A stretch of 64,000 nt of DNA from Thermoproteus sp. (GCA_038893495.1 JAWARJ010000001.1:248001-312000); one strand, 5' to 3'. Shown: positions 34,211-43,745, numbered from the stretch's first letter. Notes: generated from the sequence alone by a model not told the origin. A program made the numbers and translations.

Positions 34211-34999
34211 ATGAAGTCCATACATAGATATATAGAGGGCAACCACATAATCACCACCTACGTCTTAGAGATAGGCGGCGTGAAGGTGGCCGTAGATCCG
34301 GGCCCCCCGAATGCCCTCACCCCCACCGACGCCGACTATGTGATCTGTACCCATATACATAACGACCACTGCGGCGCCTCGGGCCAGATGGGGAAGCCCG
34401 TTTACGTCCACGAGAGGTACGTGAGGCATTTGCTGGACCCCACGAAGCTCTGGCAGTCCACAAGGGAGGTATTGGGCCCCATAGCGGACCTCTTCGGCCA
34501 GCCTGTGGGGGCTAAGGACGTGAGGCCTTTGAGGGATGGAGATAGGCTATTCGACGCGATAGATGTGTACTTCACGCCGGGCCACGCGCCCCACCACGTC
34601 ATGTTCTACTATAGGGACGAAGGCGTGTTGTTTGTAGGCGACGGGGCTGGGGTCTACGTCCCCGAGCTGAAGGCCATATTCCCAACGACGCCCCCGCCCT
34701 TTAAATATGACGAATATATCCAATCGCTCAGGAGGGTCTCCGCGTTAGGCGCCAGACAGATATGTTTCCCCCACTTCGCCTGCACCGAGGAGGTAGAGCT
34801 CTTGAAGGCACACGCAGAACAGATAAAGGCTTGGCGCGAGGCGGCCAGAAGCGTCAAGGAGAGAGGAGGCGGCGTCGAGGACCTACTGGTCGAGTTGCAG
34901 AGAGTCGACGAAAATGCGGCTAAAATAGCGGGGAGGAGGGGCTTGCTCCACGACTTCTTTTTGATGCAGACATTAATAGGCCTATTGCAGAGCGCCTAG
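34211..34999 (+). CDS. Metallo-beta-lactamase fold hydrolase
   Basis: 262 residues. Zinc motif HIHNDHCG (residues ~48-55), a second His in TPGHAPHHV and Asp in FVGDGAG. Similar to glyoxalase II-like hydrolases; substrate unknown. In an operon with the HAD gene. Tail overlaps the amidase by 4 nt. Confidence 0.9.
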   Translation: MKSIHRYIEGNHIITTYVLEIGGVKVAVDPGPPNALTPTDADYVICTHIHNDHCGASGQMGKPVYVHERYVRHLLDPTKLWQSTREVLGPIADLFGQPVGAKDVRPLRDGDRLFDAIDVYFTPGHAPHHVMFYYRDEGVLFVGDGAGVYVPELKAIFPTTPPPFKYDEYIQSLRRVSALGARQICFPHFACTEEVELLKAHAEQIKAWREAARSVKERGGGVEDLLVELQRVDENAAKIAGRRGLLHDFFLMQTLIGLLQSA

Positions 35000-36234
35000 G
35001 GGGATTCGTACGCAAGCGCTACCGACAACAACTTCTCCTCGTCTACAGAGACTATTTGTAGCCCTACTGGAAGCCCCGAGGCGGGAGCCGGCACTGACAT
35101 GGCCGGGAGCCCCGTCAAGTTGAAGAGCTCGGTGAACGCCAGGAGCTTAGGCCTCACCGCTATGGAGTCCGCCTCTTCCAGCTTCGGGGCGGCTATGGCG
35201 GTAGTCGGCATGACCAATACGTCGTATTTCTTCAACAAGCCGGAGAAGAATGCTGTGGCCTCCTCCTTGACTTCAAGCGCCTTGATGTAGGCTACTGCCG
35301 GCAAAGATGTGCCGACTTTGAGCAGAGACGCCACGTCGCGGCCCATGATGCCTCCGAACTCCTTTAGGTATTTCCAATTCACAGCGGCGGCTTCCGACAG
35401 GAGCAGGGCGGCTCTCGCATAGGAGTACCTCCTCGCGTCTATCTGCACTTCGAACTTCTCGCCGCCGGCCCTCTCTAAGATCGAGACGGCACTCCAGAAG
35501 GCCTTGTCGACATACGGATCCACTTCGGCTATTCCCCTCAATACGGCGAAGCGGAACCTACGGAGTGGCTCGGCCTTGATCCCGCCTATTGTCTCCATCA
35601 AATAGGCCATATCGGACACGGTCTTCGTGAAGAAGCCCACGTGGTCGAGCGTAGGGGCCAGAGGCCTTATGCCCTCCATCGGGAAGGCCCCATAGCGCGG
35701 CTTATAGCCAACAACACCGCATAGAGCTGCTGGAATCCTGACGGAGCCGCCTGTGTCTGTGCCTAACGCCACGTCGGCTATCCCCGCCGCCACGGCGCCC
35801 GCAGAGCCGCCGGAGGAGCCGCCTGTAATCCTAGAGGGGTCCGCCGGATTTCTCGTAGGGCCGAAGTGAGGATTTAGGTTTGTGGCCCCTAGCGCCAGTT
35901 CGTGCATGTTGGTCTTGCCCAGCACCAAGGCGCCTTCTGCCTCGAGGCGTTGGACTACGGGTGCCGTGCGGTCCGGCAGGGCCTTCGCGTAGGGGGCTCC
36001 GTTGGTCGTCGGGAGGCCCGCGACGTCTATGTTGTCTTTTACTGCTAGAATCAAGCCGAACAGCCTCCCCCTACGGCCAGATTTGATCAATAACTCGGCC
36101 TTATCCGGCAGAGACCTGTCGAGAGACAGGAAGTAGTTGTTGGGGTTCCTCTCGGCCTCCCTCAACGCCCTCTCGACGGCCTCCCTCAAGGAGGCGGGGT
36201 CCGCCAGATTCCTCTCGACGGCCTCTCTTATCAT
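34996..36234 (-). CDS. Amidase-signature enzyme, GatA-like
   Basis: 412 residues, ~60 shorter than typical GatA. The catalytic triad region is intact: Lys in LAVKDNID, the GGSSGGSAGAVAAG signature and SVRIPAALCG with the nucleophilic Ser context. It may be the amidotransferase A subunit for Glu/Asp-tRNA or another amidase; no gatB or recognisable gatC is adjacent, though a 34-codon ORF overlaps its start. Confidence 0.85.
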   Translation of the reverse strand: MIREAVERNLADPASLREAVERALREAERNPNNYFLSLDRSLPDKAELLIKSGRRGRLFGLILAVKDNIDVAGLPTTNGAPYAKALPDRTAPVVQRLEAEGALVLGKTNMHELALGATNLNPHFGPTRNPADPSRITGGSSGGSAGAVAAGIADVALGTDTGGSVRIPAALCGVVGYKPRYGAFPMEGIRPLAPTLDHVGFFTKTVSDMAYLMETIGGIKAEPLRRFRFAVLRGIAEVDPYVDKAFWSAVSILERAGGEKFEVQIDARRYSYARAALLLSEAAAVNWKYLKEFGGIMGRDVASLLKVGTSLPAVAYIKALEVKEEATAFFSGLLKKYDVLVMPTTAIAAPKLEEADSIAVRPKLLAFTELFNLTGLPAMSVPAPASGLPVGLQIVSVDEEKLLSVALAYESP

Positions 36235-36335
36235 ATCAAGCCCAGACCTCTAAGTATGGACTCCACCTGCCTCTCTACCTCCTCGCCAGCCTCGCCGAGG
36301 CCCAGCTCCCTAATCAGCTCTTTGACGTACTTCAT
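36231..36335 (-). CDS. Possible 34-residue protein overlapping the amidase start
   Basis: ATG 36335 to TGA 36231, sharing ATGA with the amidase start. The product (MKYVKELIRELGLGEAGEEV to GLGLI) is an amphipathic helix pair with coding-like composition. TATA (CTTTTAAACG, 36391-36402) is ~60 nt from the ATG, and the frame is open upstream to the promoter without a standard start. It may be a short leader peptide or a GatC-like remnant. Confidence 0.35.
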   Translation of the reverse strand: MKYVKELIRELGLGEAGEEVERQVESILRGLGLI

Positions 36336-36406
36336 GAAGTCGATAGAGGCCAGCCGTAAAAAGATTTCTCCCGACGGAAGGACCGCAAGCGCGTTTAAAA
36401 GTACGA

Positions 36407-37006
36407 TTACGCCTTTTCGTTATTGCTCCCGCCTGCCTCGTGGACTTGGCGGCATGTAGCGGCGTAGAACAGCTTTTCGGATATCCAATTGGCTTGGTTC
36501 GAGATGTAATCAACTTTCTTCCTCAACTCGAAGTCCCTCGGCTCTAGGCTCAACATGTCCAGATAGAGCCTCTCAACCGCGGCCTTGAGCTCTTCGGCTA
36601 CCTCCACGTTCTTCTTGACGAGCTCCTCGTTTATCTTCCTGCCGAGCTCGCCGGCTATGTCAGCTATTCCCATCAGGTAGGTCATAACGTCTACGCCGAC
36701 CTCTTCGAGCGTGGGGAGCCGCCTCTCCTTGAGGAAGATCCAGAGGGAGTAGGCCTCCACATATTCCTGCAGTCCCTGCGCGCCGTTGTTGTAGAACATG
36801 GGGTATTTCACTATGAGCTCTTTGAGCTCAGCCGCCACTGCCTCCATGTCCTTCAAGTGCCTTTGAGCCGCCTCCACGTCGCCTCTAATCAGGGAGTATA
36901 TCACCGATTTGCTCAGCCTAGTCACCCTAATGGAAGTCTGTATCACCTTCTCGCGCGTCTCTTCGTAGTTCCGCAACTCCCTATATAGCCTATTGACATC
37001 TAGCAT
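36407..37006 (-). CDS. Translin-family protein
   Basis: 199 residues, all helical. The pattern RLSKSVIYSLIRGDVEAAQ, EYVEAYSL, YLMGIADIAGELGR and LRKKVDYI matches translin. Translins bind single-stranded nucleic acid and, with TRAX-like partners, cleave RNA. ATG 37006 is ~24 nt from TATA (CTTATATAG). Confidence 0.9.
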   Translation of the reverse strand: MLDVNRLYRELRNYEETREKVIQTSIRVTRLSKSVIYSLIRGDVEAAQRHLKDMEAVAAELKELIVKYPMFYNNGAQGLQEYVEAYSLWIFLKERRLPTLEEVGVDVMTYLMGIADIAGELGRKINEELVKKNVEVAEELKAAVERLYLDMLSLEPRDFELRKKVDYISNQANWISEKLFYAATCRQVHEAGGSNNEKA

Positions 37007-37036
37007 ATCGCGGCCTTATTGGACCTATATAAGCTA

Positions 37037-37399
37037 TTACCAATACTGCGGGTACCGCAGTAGGACTAGAAGCGGCAGGGGGACATATTGGAATTGATAC
37101 TTCTTTGCGAGTTCGTCAAGCCCCTTTATCTGTATTTTGGCGGCTGCCTCCGAGCCCAATTTAGTCAGGGCGTATTTCACCGTATCTGAGCCCAGCTCTT
37201 GATAGATGGCCACATAGCCCTTAGACACCAACGAGTCCAGTACGGGCGGTAGTTGGGGCATAGACAGCCTCCTTCCAGGGGCTGGGACGTCGGAGAGCTT
37301 TGCCTCTTCTCTTAACAACACGAAGACCGCCGCAATAGATCGTATGTCCAATACGCCGAATTTAGAGAGGACGGCGAGGACCAGCTCCTCGAGCGTCAT
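37037..37399 (-). CDS. Winged-helix protein co-transcribed with presenilin homologue
   Basis: 120 residues. Helix-turn-helix-like segment LPPVLDSLVSKGYVAIYQEL followed by a wing and a C-terminal hydrophobic patch (VPLPLLVLLRYP). Start overlaps the presenilin-like gene by 4 nt, so they are translated together; it may regulate that operon. Confidence 0.75.
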   Translation of the reverse strand: MTLEELVLAVLSKFGVLDIRSIAAVFVLLREEAKLSDVPAPGRRLSMPQLPPVLDSLVSKGYVAIYQELGSDTVKYALTKLGSEAAAKIQIKGLDELAKKYQFQYVPLPLLVLLRYPQYW

Positions 37400-38259
37400 A
37401 ATACCAACAGCGGCATTATTAGAGCCAACGGTATGGGGAGCGCCGGGGCGTAGCCGAAGCGGCGCAACAACAGCCTTACGGTGAGGACGAAGCCCACATA
37501 TATCAACGCTAGCCCGACCGCCATGACTAATATCGAGGCGATAGGCCCCAGCTGGGAGTACTTAATGCCCATATAGGTCAGAGCCGCCGTGTAGGCGAAG
37601 AAGTCGCCCGTGCCCACCGACACCTCGCCGACTCTAGCCATAAGCCCTAAAAGGGGCGGCTCCCTCGGGGCCTCGGCTTGCGGATGGCGCGGCAGTTCCT
37701 CCTTGGCCTTTTTGACTATCCTGCCCAATAGGCCCCAATACACCATCAACAGATCGTATAGGGGCAGTACGGCCAGTAGGACCAAGACGGTGAGGGGCGG
37801 CAACATCCATACGACCATGGCGCCGGCCAGAGCGCTTAAGACGGCCACGGAGGTGTCCCACTTCCATTTAAACATGCCGTATATCAATAGGGGCGCGACG
37901 ACAAATGGCGCGTAGAACAAGACCTCCGCCGCGAGGTCTGGCAGAAGCCCGCAGGTGTAGTACTTAATCGCATAGGCCCAAAAGACGCCTAGGATGACCA
38001 GAAACCAGATTGCCGCCACGAATAGCTTGAAGAGCTTTTTGAACCTCATTATGAGGTATATGAAGACTGTGGCCGCAGCCGCAAGCGCCACGAAGAGGCC
38101 CACGTTATATACGGCAGCCTGTGTCGTGTTGGAGGAGGAATAGGGAGCGGCGGGCAACACTTGTTGAGACGCTTGAGACGGCGCGGCCAGGTAGGGCAAC
38201 ACGCCGAGGAGGGCCGCCGAGAGCAATAAAGCGAACGAGACGTAGGTCTTCACGAACAA
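37396..38259 (-). CDS. Presenilin/signal-peptide-peptidase-like intramembrane aspartyl protease
   Basis: 287 residues, about nine helices. All three family motifs are present: YD at 168-169, GTGD (GxGD) at 216-219 and PALP at 272-275. It cleaves substrates within the membrane; archaeal relatives include PSH and MCMJR1. The N-terminal ~30 residues look like a signal anchor. Substrate unknown. Confidence 0.9.
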   Translation of the reverse strand: MFVKTYVSFALLLSAALLGVLPYLAAPSQASQQVLPAAPYSSSNTTQAAVYNVGLFVALAAAATVFIYLIMRFKKLFKLFVAAIWFLVILGVFWAYAIKYYTCGLLPDLAAEVLFYAPFVVAPLLIYGMFKWKWDTSVAVLSALAGAMVVWMLPPLTVLVLLAVLPLYDLLMVYWGLLGRIVKKAKEELPRHPQAEAPREPPLLGLMARVGEVSVGTGDFFAYTAALTYMGIKYSQLGPIASILVMAVGLALIYVGFVLTVRLLLRRFGYAPALPIPLALIMPLLVL

Positions 38260-38276
38260 AGGTGAAAGTCCAATAT

Positions 38277-39347
38277 TTAAGGTATGACCTCAGTAGAGTC
38301 CAAAATGGGCTCGTAATCCAGATCTTCCTTCTTGACGATCCCTACTTCCAGAAGTCTCTTGAGGACGTCTTTCTTTTCTTCAAGTGCTTTGATGGTCCTT
38401 TTGGTGACCTCGCAGACCGCGTCGAACCCCCTCTCACCCCAATACTTCTCGAAGTGGGTATATAGGCACCTCCCGCCGCATATATGTCTATATTCGCATT
38501 TGCTACACCTATCGTCGAGCCTAAAGGACAACTTGAGGATCCCCTTCTTCACATCGCCCGCCTCAGCCCAGCCTTCTGACACCGCTATGGGGCACGCCAA
38601 GATCCTGCCGTCGCTATTGACGGCAAAGGCGCGCCGCCCCGCGCCGCAGGGGACCCAATCGAAGGGGCGGACCAACATGGCCCTGTATATCCCCAAGAAG
38701 GGGACTATCCCCAACAGCCGCCCCCGCTCGGCCTCCGCCAAGAACCAATCTCGCAACTTGACTATGCCCGGGAGGTAGCTCTCCTCGGCCCACTTCAAGA
38801 ACTCGTCGGGCCCCCACTCGTCTGTCCACACGGCGTTAAGTTGCCAATGGACCTTGTCAAAGCCCAAGGAGAACAAATGGCGCACATCCCTATAGATGTC
38901 GCCCATACGGCTTACGGCCATCCTGGCTATTACCTCACAGCCGCACTTCACCTCCTCTTTCAGCCACCTCAAAGTCCTCACAACCGCCCTATATACGCCA
39001 GGTCCCCTATAGTGGTCAGTCACCTCCTCTACGCCGTCTATAGAGAGCAGGACTACGTCGAATTTCCGCCAGTAGTCGGCGGGGAGTCTCCTAGCCAAAA
39101 GGCCGTTGGTCTGTATGCCCCACCTCTTGGCCTTTATTGAATCCATTACGGCCATTATGTAGTCGGGGTTCAATAGGGGCTCGCCGCCGTAGAAAAAGAC
39201 CACAGGCTCCTCGTCTTTAGATAGGAGGCGCCTCAGATCGTCGAGGTCGTACCTTACGGCCCAAGGCGAATATTTAGGGTCGAAGGAGCCGCCGCAGTAC
39301 TTACACTTGAGGTTGCACGCGCCTGTAGTTATGAGGAACCAAAGCAC
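38277..39347 (-). CDS. Radical SAM/SPASM enzyme, putative peptide-modifying (AF1577-like)
   Basis: 356 residues. Radical SAM motif CxxxCxxC at C11, C15, C18; FYGGEPLL; C-terminal SPASM-type Cys cluster (CSKCEYRHICGGRC) and further Cys at VPCGAGR and LACP. The N-terminal MLWFLITTGACNLKC style resembles the AF1577 group, believed to modify peptides. GTG 39347 shares a palindromic TATA with the divergent MFS gene. No precursor peptide was recognised nearby. Confidence 0.85.
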   Translation of the reverse strand: MLWFLITTGACNLKCKYCGGSFDPKYSPWAVRYDLDDLRRLLSKDEEPVVFFYGGEPLLNPDYIMAVMDSIKAKRWGIQTNGLLARRLPADYWRKFDVVLLSIDGVEEVTDHYRGPGVYRAVVRTLRWLKEEVKCGCEVIARMAVSRMGDIYRDVRHLFSLGFDKVHWQLNAVWTDEWGPDEFLKWAEESYLPGIVKLRDWFLAEAERGRLLGIVPFLGIYRAMLVRPFDWVPCGAGRRAFAVNSDGRILACPIAVSEGWAEAGDVKKGILKLSFRLDDRCSKCEYRHICGGRCLYTHFEKYWGERGFDAVCEVTKRTIKALEEKKDVLKRLLEVGIVKKEDLDYEPILDSTEVIP

Positions 39348-39363
39348 GCCACCATCGATATTA

Positions 39364-39375
39364 CTTTAATAAAGA
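39364..39375. promoter_or_regulatory. Palindromic bidirectional TATA element
   Basis: CTTTAATAAAG reads the same type of TATA on both strands. It is ~22 nt from ATG 39392 (MFS, plus) and ~23 nt from GTG 39347 (radical SAM, minus), so one site can serve both leaderless genes. Confidence 0.6.
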
Positions 39376-39391
39376 AATCTTGAAGGGTCCT

Positions 39392-40498
39392 ATGAATAAA
39401 GAAGCTTGGAAGATATCCTTTTCGGCCTTCTTCGCGGATCTGGGCTATCAAGGCGCCATAGCGCTCCTCCCTCTGCTCCTCGTAATCGCGTTGAAACTGC
39501 CGGTTTATATCTACGGCATAATCGAGGCGTTGAACTACGGCGGCGGGGCCCTCATGGGGCTTCTGGGGGGCTACGCGGCCGATAGGTTCGGGAGGAAGAA
39601 AGTGGCCGTCACGGGCAACGCCCTTATTTCCCTTATGTCCTTCACCGCACTTGCCAACTCGCCTTTGTTGTCGCCCCTCCTATTTCTAGCGGGCTGGTGG
39701 TCACGTAACTTCAGGACTCCCGCCAGGAGGGCCATGTTGGTCGAAGCCACTGAGGAGGGGGAGAGGAAGAAGGCCTTCGGGATACTCCACGCCCTAGATA
39801 TAGGAGGGGGAGTGGGCTCTATCGCCATAATGGCCGCCTTGCTCCTACTGGGCTATAACTACGTCGTCGCCTATCTGGCGACATTGCCGTTTTTCATAAC
39901 GTCCACGTTGCTCCTCGCCGCGGTTCGTGTAGGCGAGAAGAAGTGCGTGGCCAAGCCCAGGGCGCCCGGCTTGAAGGTGGCCGCGCTGGCCCTGTCGTCC
40001 TCCTTATTCGGCTTCACCTATTATAGCTTTGGCTTCCCCATATTGAGCATATTCCTACACACCGGCTCCAACGTGGCGTCTATAGGCGCCTATGGGCTCT
40101 ACCTCTTAATCTCCGCCATCACGGGGCTCGCCGTGGGTTCCCTCAAGTCGACCGGCTATAAGACGTTGGCGTTCGCGGGCTATCTAATCGCGTCGGTAGG
40201 CAGTCTCCTCTTCGGTCTCACAAACCTACTGCCCATATACCTATTGGCGTCGGCCCTAATGGGCCTTTCGATCGGCGTAGTGGAGACTCTAGAGCCCTAT
40301 ATAGTCTCCCGCCTCTCTAGAGAAGAAGAGATGGCGGCGTCCATGGGCGTTCTGACTGCCGGCAGGAGTCTCGGCCTCTTTATATCTAACATAGTAATGG
40401 GCTTCTTGTTCTCGATAGGGGAGATATACGCCTATATCTACGCCTTCGCGGCGGCCCTAACGGCCGCGATAATAGTCCTGACGGTAGTAGCCCGTTAA
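39392..40498 (+). CDS. MFS transporter
   Basis: 368 residues from ATG 39392; the TTG 12 nt upstream is less likely given the TATA spacing. About 12 helices, with the MFS loop GGYAADRFGRKKVAVTG between TM2 and TM3. Divergent from the radical SAM gene through a shared promoter; export of a modified product is conceivable. Tail overlaps S10 by 4 nt. Confidence 0.9.
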   Translation: MNKEAWKISFSAFFADLGYQGAIALLPLLLVIALKLPVYIYGIIEALNYGGGALMGLLGGYAADRFGRKKVAVTGNALISLMSFTALANSPLLSPLLFLAGWWSRNFRTPARRAMLVEATEEGERKKAFGILHALDIGGGVGSIAIMAALLLLGYNYVVAYLATLPFFITSTLLLAAVRVGEKKCVAKPRAPGLKVAALALSSSLFGFTYYSFGFPILSIFLHTGSNVASIGAYGLYLLISAITGLAVGSLKSTGYKTLAFAGYLIASVGSLLFGLTNLLPIYLLASALMGLSIGVVETLEPYIVSRLSREEEMAASMGVLTAGRSLGLFISNIVMGFLFSIGEIYAYIYAFAAALTAAIIVLTVVAR

Positions 40499-40809
40499 AT
40501 TAACTGCAACTCTATTTTTACTGTATCCGGAACTTTTATGGTCATAAGCCGCCTTATCACCTTGTCGTTGGCCTCTATATCTATAAGCCTCTTGTGTATC
40601 CTCAACTCCCAGTGCTCGTAAGTGTGGTAGCCCTCGCCCGAGGGGGCCTTACGGGTGACCACCATAAGTCGTTTAGTGGGCAACGGCACAGGGCCGCTGA
40701 CCTCTACGCCCATCTTCTTCGCTATGTCTACAATTTCCCTCGCGACGTTTTCAAGGTCAGCGTAGTTGGTCCCATAGAGCCTTATTCTTACCTTTCTCCT
40801 CGCGATCAT
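40495..40809 (-). CDS. rps10: 30S ribosomal protein S10
   Basis: 104 residues; KVRIRLYGTNYADLENVAR at the start and the conserved HWELRIHKRLIDI are diagnostic. Follows EF-1A in the same direction, 77 nt downstream, as in many archaea. Confidence 0.97.
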   Translation of the reverse strand: MIARRKVRIRLYGTNYADLENVAREIVDIAKKMGVEVSGPVPLPTKRLMVVTRKAPSGEGYHTYEHWELRIHKRLIDIEANDKVIRRLMTIKVPDTVKIELQLI

Positions 40810-40886
40810 CGCCCCCCTACGTAGTTCGGTTTATAAGTTTTCCGCGTAGCACAAAAAGGCGAAGATATGTCGGACAGGGAAAAACG

Positions 40887-42221
40887 TTACTTCGACTGTA
40901 CTTGAGCAGGCTTGACTTCAATTACCTGTCCAGCAGCAATCGTGCGGCCCATATCGCGTAGAGCGAAGCGACCCAGCGCTGGGAACTCGCTGAACTTCTC
41001 CACTACAACGGGCTTCAGAGGCTTCAGCCTCACCATAGCTACGTCGCCTTGTTTGATGAATTGAGGCTTCTGCTCTATGGTCTGGCCAGTGCGCGGGTCC
41101 AGCTTGGATATGAGCTCCGTTATCTGGACGGGCACTGTGGCCGTGTGTACGTGCATCACGGGCGCGTAGCCGGGGCCTATTGCGGTGGGGTGCCACAATA
41201 CTATGACGCGCGCCACTATCTCCTCCGCCACGGTCGGCGGGTTTTCGACCTTGCCCAACACGTCGCCGCGCTTCACGTCCTCCTTCTCTATACCTCTAAG
41301 GTTCACGCCTATGTTGTCGCCAGGCTTCGCCTCGTCTAGCTTCATGTGGTGAGTCTCGAGGGAGCGGACGTCGCCGACTTTAGCCGGCGGCATTATTATC
41401 ACTCTGTCGCCAGGCTTGATCACGCCGGTCTCGACTCTGCCCACGACGACGGTGCCCGCGCCAGTGATCGAGAAGACGTCTTGTATCGGCAGCCTAAGCG
41501 GCTTCTCTATGGGCCTCTGCGGCGGCTCGAGGAGGTCGAACGCCTCGAGGAGCGTCGGCCCGTTGTACCACGGCATGTTTTGAGACTTGCTCCTGATGTT
41601 GTCGCCCTTGACCGCGCTCACGGGGATTATGGGGACCTTGTTGGGGTCGTAGCCCAACAGCTTGAGCATCTTGACCACCTCGCCCTTTATCTGTTCGAAC
41701 CTCTTCTGGTCGTAATTGACTACGTCCATCTTGTTGACCGCTACTATGAGCTGGTTGACTCCCAACGTCTTAGCTAAGAACAAGTGCTCCCTCCCCTGTC
41801 CCTGCGGGCCTATAGCGGTCTCGAACTCGCCTGGCCTCGCTGATATGACCAACATGGCGGCGTCGGCTTGGCTTGTGCCAACGATCATGTTCTTGATGAA
41901 GTCGCGGTGTCCCGGCAGGTCTATAATGGTCAGGAAGTACTTATTGGTCTCGAAGCCCACGTGTGTGGCCTCTATGGTCACGCCCCTCTCGCGCTCCTCT
42001 TTAAATCGGTCTAGAATCCAGGCGAAGGCGAAGTCCTCTTTGCCCATCTTCTTGGCCATCTCCTCGATCTCCTTGAAGGCCTTCTCGTCGACGTAGCCGG
42101 TCTCGTAGAGGAGCCTGCCCGTCAGCGTCGACTTGCCGTTGTCGACGTGGCCTATGACCGCTAGGTTCAGGTGGGGCTTCTGTAGCGCCGACGGCTTAGG
42201 GTTTAGTATTATCGACGGCAT
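40887..42221 (-). CDS. tuf: Translation elongation factor 1-alpha (EF-1A)
   Basis: 444 residues. G1 [10 protein letters not shown]3 DLPGHRDF, G4 NKMD and three-domain length are all standard. It delivers aminoacyl-tRNA to the ribosome. ATG 42221 is ~24 nt from TATA (TTTTAAATAC, 42239-42250). Confidence 0.98.
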   Translation of the reverse strand: MPSIILNPKPSALQKPHLNLAVIGHVDNGKSTLTGRLLYETGYVDEKAFKEIEEMAKKMGKEDFAFAWILDRFKEERERGVTIEATHVGFETNKYFLTIIDLPGHRDFIKNMIVGTSQADAAMLVISARPGEFETAIGPQGQGREHLFLAKTLGVNQLIVAVNKMDVVNYDQKRFEQIKGEVVKMLKLLGYDPNKVPIIPVSAVKGDNIRSKSQNMPWYNGPTLLEAFDLLEPPQRPIEKPLRLPIQDVFSITGAGTVVVGRVETGVIKPGDRVIIMPPAKVGDVRSLETHHMKLDEAKPGDNIGVNLRGIEKEDVKRGDVLGKVENPPTVAEEIVARVIVLWHPTAIGPGYAPVMHVHTATVPVQITELISKLDPRTGQTIEQKPQFIKQGDVAMVRLKPLKPVVVEKFSEFPALGRFALRDMGRTIAAGQVIEVKPAQVQSK

Positions 42222-42302
42222 GGCGAGACTAAAGTGTCAGTATTTAAAACTTTATACCAAGGAGGTGCAGTAAAGCATAAAAGGGGCTGTCTCGGGCTCG
42301 TC

Positions 42303-42680
42303 ATGAAGGAGGTTGTATACACGAGATCGGCGCCGGAGCCCATAGGCCCCTACAGCCAGGCGATAAAGACAGGGGGGCTGTTGTTCGTGTCGGGGCAGAT
42401 ACCCATAGACCCCAAGACCGGCGAGGTCGTAAAGGGCGGCATAAAAGAACAGGCAAGACAGGTCCTAGAAAACATAAAGGCTATATTACAGGCCGCGGGG
42501 TACGAGCTGTCTGATGTTGCTATGGCTTTTGTCTTCCTGTCGGACCTATCTCTCTTCGGCCAGTTCAACGAGGTATATGCAGAATACTTTAAGGACAAGC
42601 CGCCGGCTAGAGTTACAGTACAAGCGGCGAGGCTACCGAGAGACGTATTGGTGGAAATTGCGGTGATAGCAGTAAAATAA
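42303..42680 (+). CDS. ridA: RidA/YjgF family enamine/imine deaminase
   Basis: 125 residues from ATG 42303. Motifs [20 protein letters not shown] and the Arg in [14 protein letters not shown] are intact. It removes reactive 2-aminoacrylate-type intermediates formed by PLP enzymes, several of which are in this window. TATA (CATAAAAG, 42276-42283) fixes this start; the frame is open upstream to 42234 but covers the promoter. Confidence 0.95.
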   Translation: MKEVVYTRSAPEPIGPYSQAIKTGGLLFVSGQIPIDPKTGEVVKGGIKEQARQVLENIKAILQAAGYELSDVAMAFVFLSDLSLFGQFNEVYAEYFKDKPPARVTVQAARLPRDVLVEIAVIAVK

Positions 42681-42698
42681 ATAATGGGAATATAGCCA

Positions 42699-43079
42699 GT
42701 GTGGAGAGGACCCGCAACGCAGATCGGTGAAGAGGAACTGGGCGCCGACTCCCTCCACGACTCTTCTCAGGGGAAGAGGTCCTTCAGGAAGTTGGTAGTG
42801 GGGCCTCCGCGCGAGGCTCTGGAGGTCGCCAGAAGGATCGGCGGCGTGGCGGTATCCGACTTCTCTGATGTGGACCCCCGCGAATATGAGGACGTCTATG
42901 TGGTGCACGCCAGAGACGCAGCGCTATTGGAGCCGCTATTAGCTGGGGCTGAAGTTGTGTTGTACATAAAGTGGTCCGTGCCGCCGCCTAGAGGCGTCCG
43001 CGTCGTAGTCCTTACGTGTGCTAAGGACGAATTGTGCGAAGAGGCTGACTGTCTATGCGGAGGGGCCTTGAGGATCTAG
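42699..43079 (+). CDS. Hypothetical protein
   Basis: 126 residues from GTG 42699, which lies ~21 nt from an AT-rich TATA (AAAATAAATAAT) at the end of ridA. Alpha/beta pattern with alternating strands (EDVYVVHARDAALLEPLLAG, VVLYIKW, RVVVLTC) and a C-terminal Cys cluster (CAKDELCEEADCLC). No family recognised. Overlaps the next gene by 25 nt. Confidence 0.65.
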   Translation: MWRGPATQIGEEELGADSLHDSSQGKRSFRKLVVGPPREALEVARRIGGVAVSDFSDVDPREYEDVYVVHARDAALLEPLLAGAEVVLYIKWSVPPPRGVRVVVLTCAKDELCEEADCLCGGALRI

Positions 43080-43678
43080 TCCTGACTACAGCCGCCGTCA
43101 GGGCTGGCGTCGAGGCTTGCGTTGACCTAATAGAGGCCATATCGGACAAAATCGGCGCTTTCTACCTCCCCATACCCCTCGAGGTCTGTAGGGGCTCTCC
43201 GGCCGACTTGGGGGCACTTGAATGGTTGCTAGAGCCCCTCCTCTACCTATACCACAACGTCCCGGGCCGTTGGCTCTGTTACGGCTCTCTTGAGGACTTG
43301 AGGAGGAGGGCCTTCGCGACGGCTAGACTGGCCGGCCTCGTGGTTAGGGCGAAAGTCTTCGGGACGGTCGACTTACGACAGTGGGATTCCATCTTCGCAA
43401 TACCGCCCCCAGAGCCGCCCCGCCCCTCGTTGGCCATAGGCTATATAGGGAGGGATGTAGTCATATGCGGAGCCCCTGTCCCCACACCCCTAGAGCTCGC
43501 AACCAGCCTTTGGAGCCGCTTGAGAGACGAAGAGAAGAGGCGCCTTGTTAGATATATAGTGGAATATATAGACCTCCTCCTGTCAAGTATAAACATAGAC
43601 GAGGCCTATTGGCGGCTTTTAGCAGACGAAAGCTATAGGGACTTCGCTCGCGCCGTTGTTCACCATATGGGAAATTGA
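43055..43678 (+). CDS. Hypothetical protein
   Basis: 207 residues, mostly helical with a Pro-rich linker (IPPPEPPRPS) and a short strand pair (AIGYIGRDVVICGAPVP). No family recognised. Overlap with the preceding Cys-rich gene suggests that the two products act together. Confidence 0.65.
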   Translation: MRRGLEDLVLTTAAVRAGVEACVDLIEAISDKIGAFYLPIPLEVCRGSPADLGALEWLLEPLLYLYHNVPGRWLCYGSLEDLRRRAFATARLAGLVVRAKVFGTVDLRQWDSIFAIPPPEPPRPSLAIGYIGRDVVICGAPVPTPLELATSLWSRLRDEEKRRLVRYIVEYIDLLLSSINIDEAYWRLLADESYRDFARAVVHHMGN

Positions 43679-43745
43679 AAGCGAAATTTCATTCCCACGA
43701 GATTTCCATAAAATTCGACTTAAACACCCCCGCAAACTTCGGCAC

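Noticed and set aside
36231-36406. GatC
   Set aside because: Too short, and the sequence lacks GatC features; kept only as an unnamed possible ORF.
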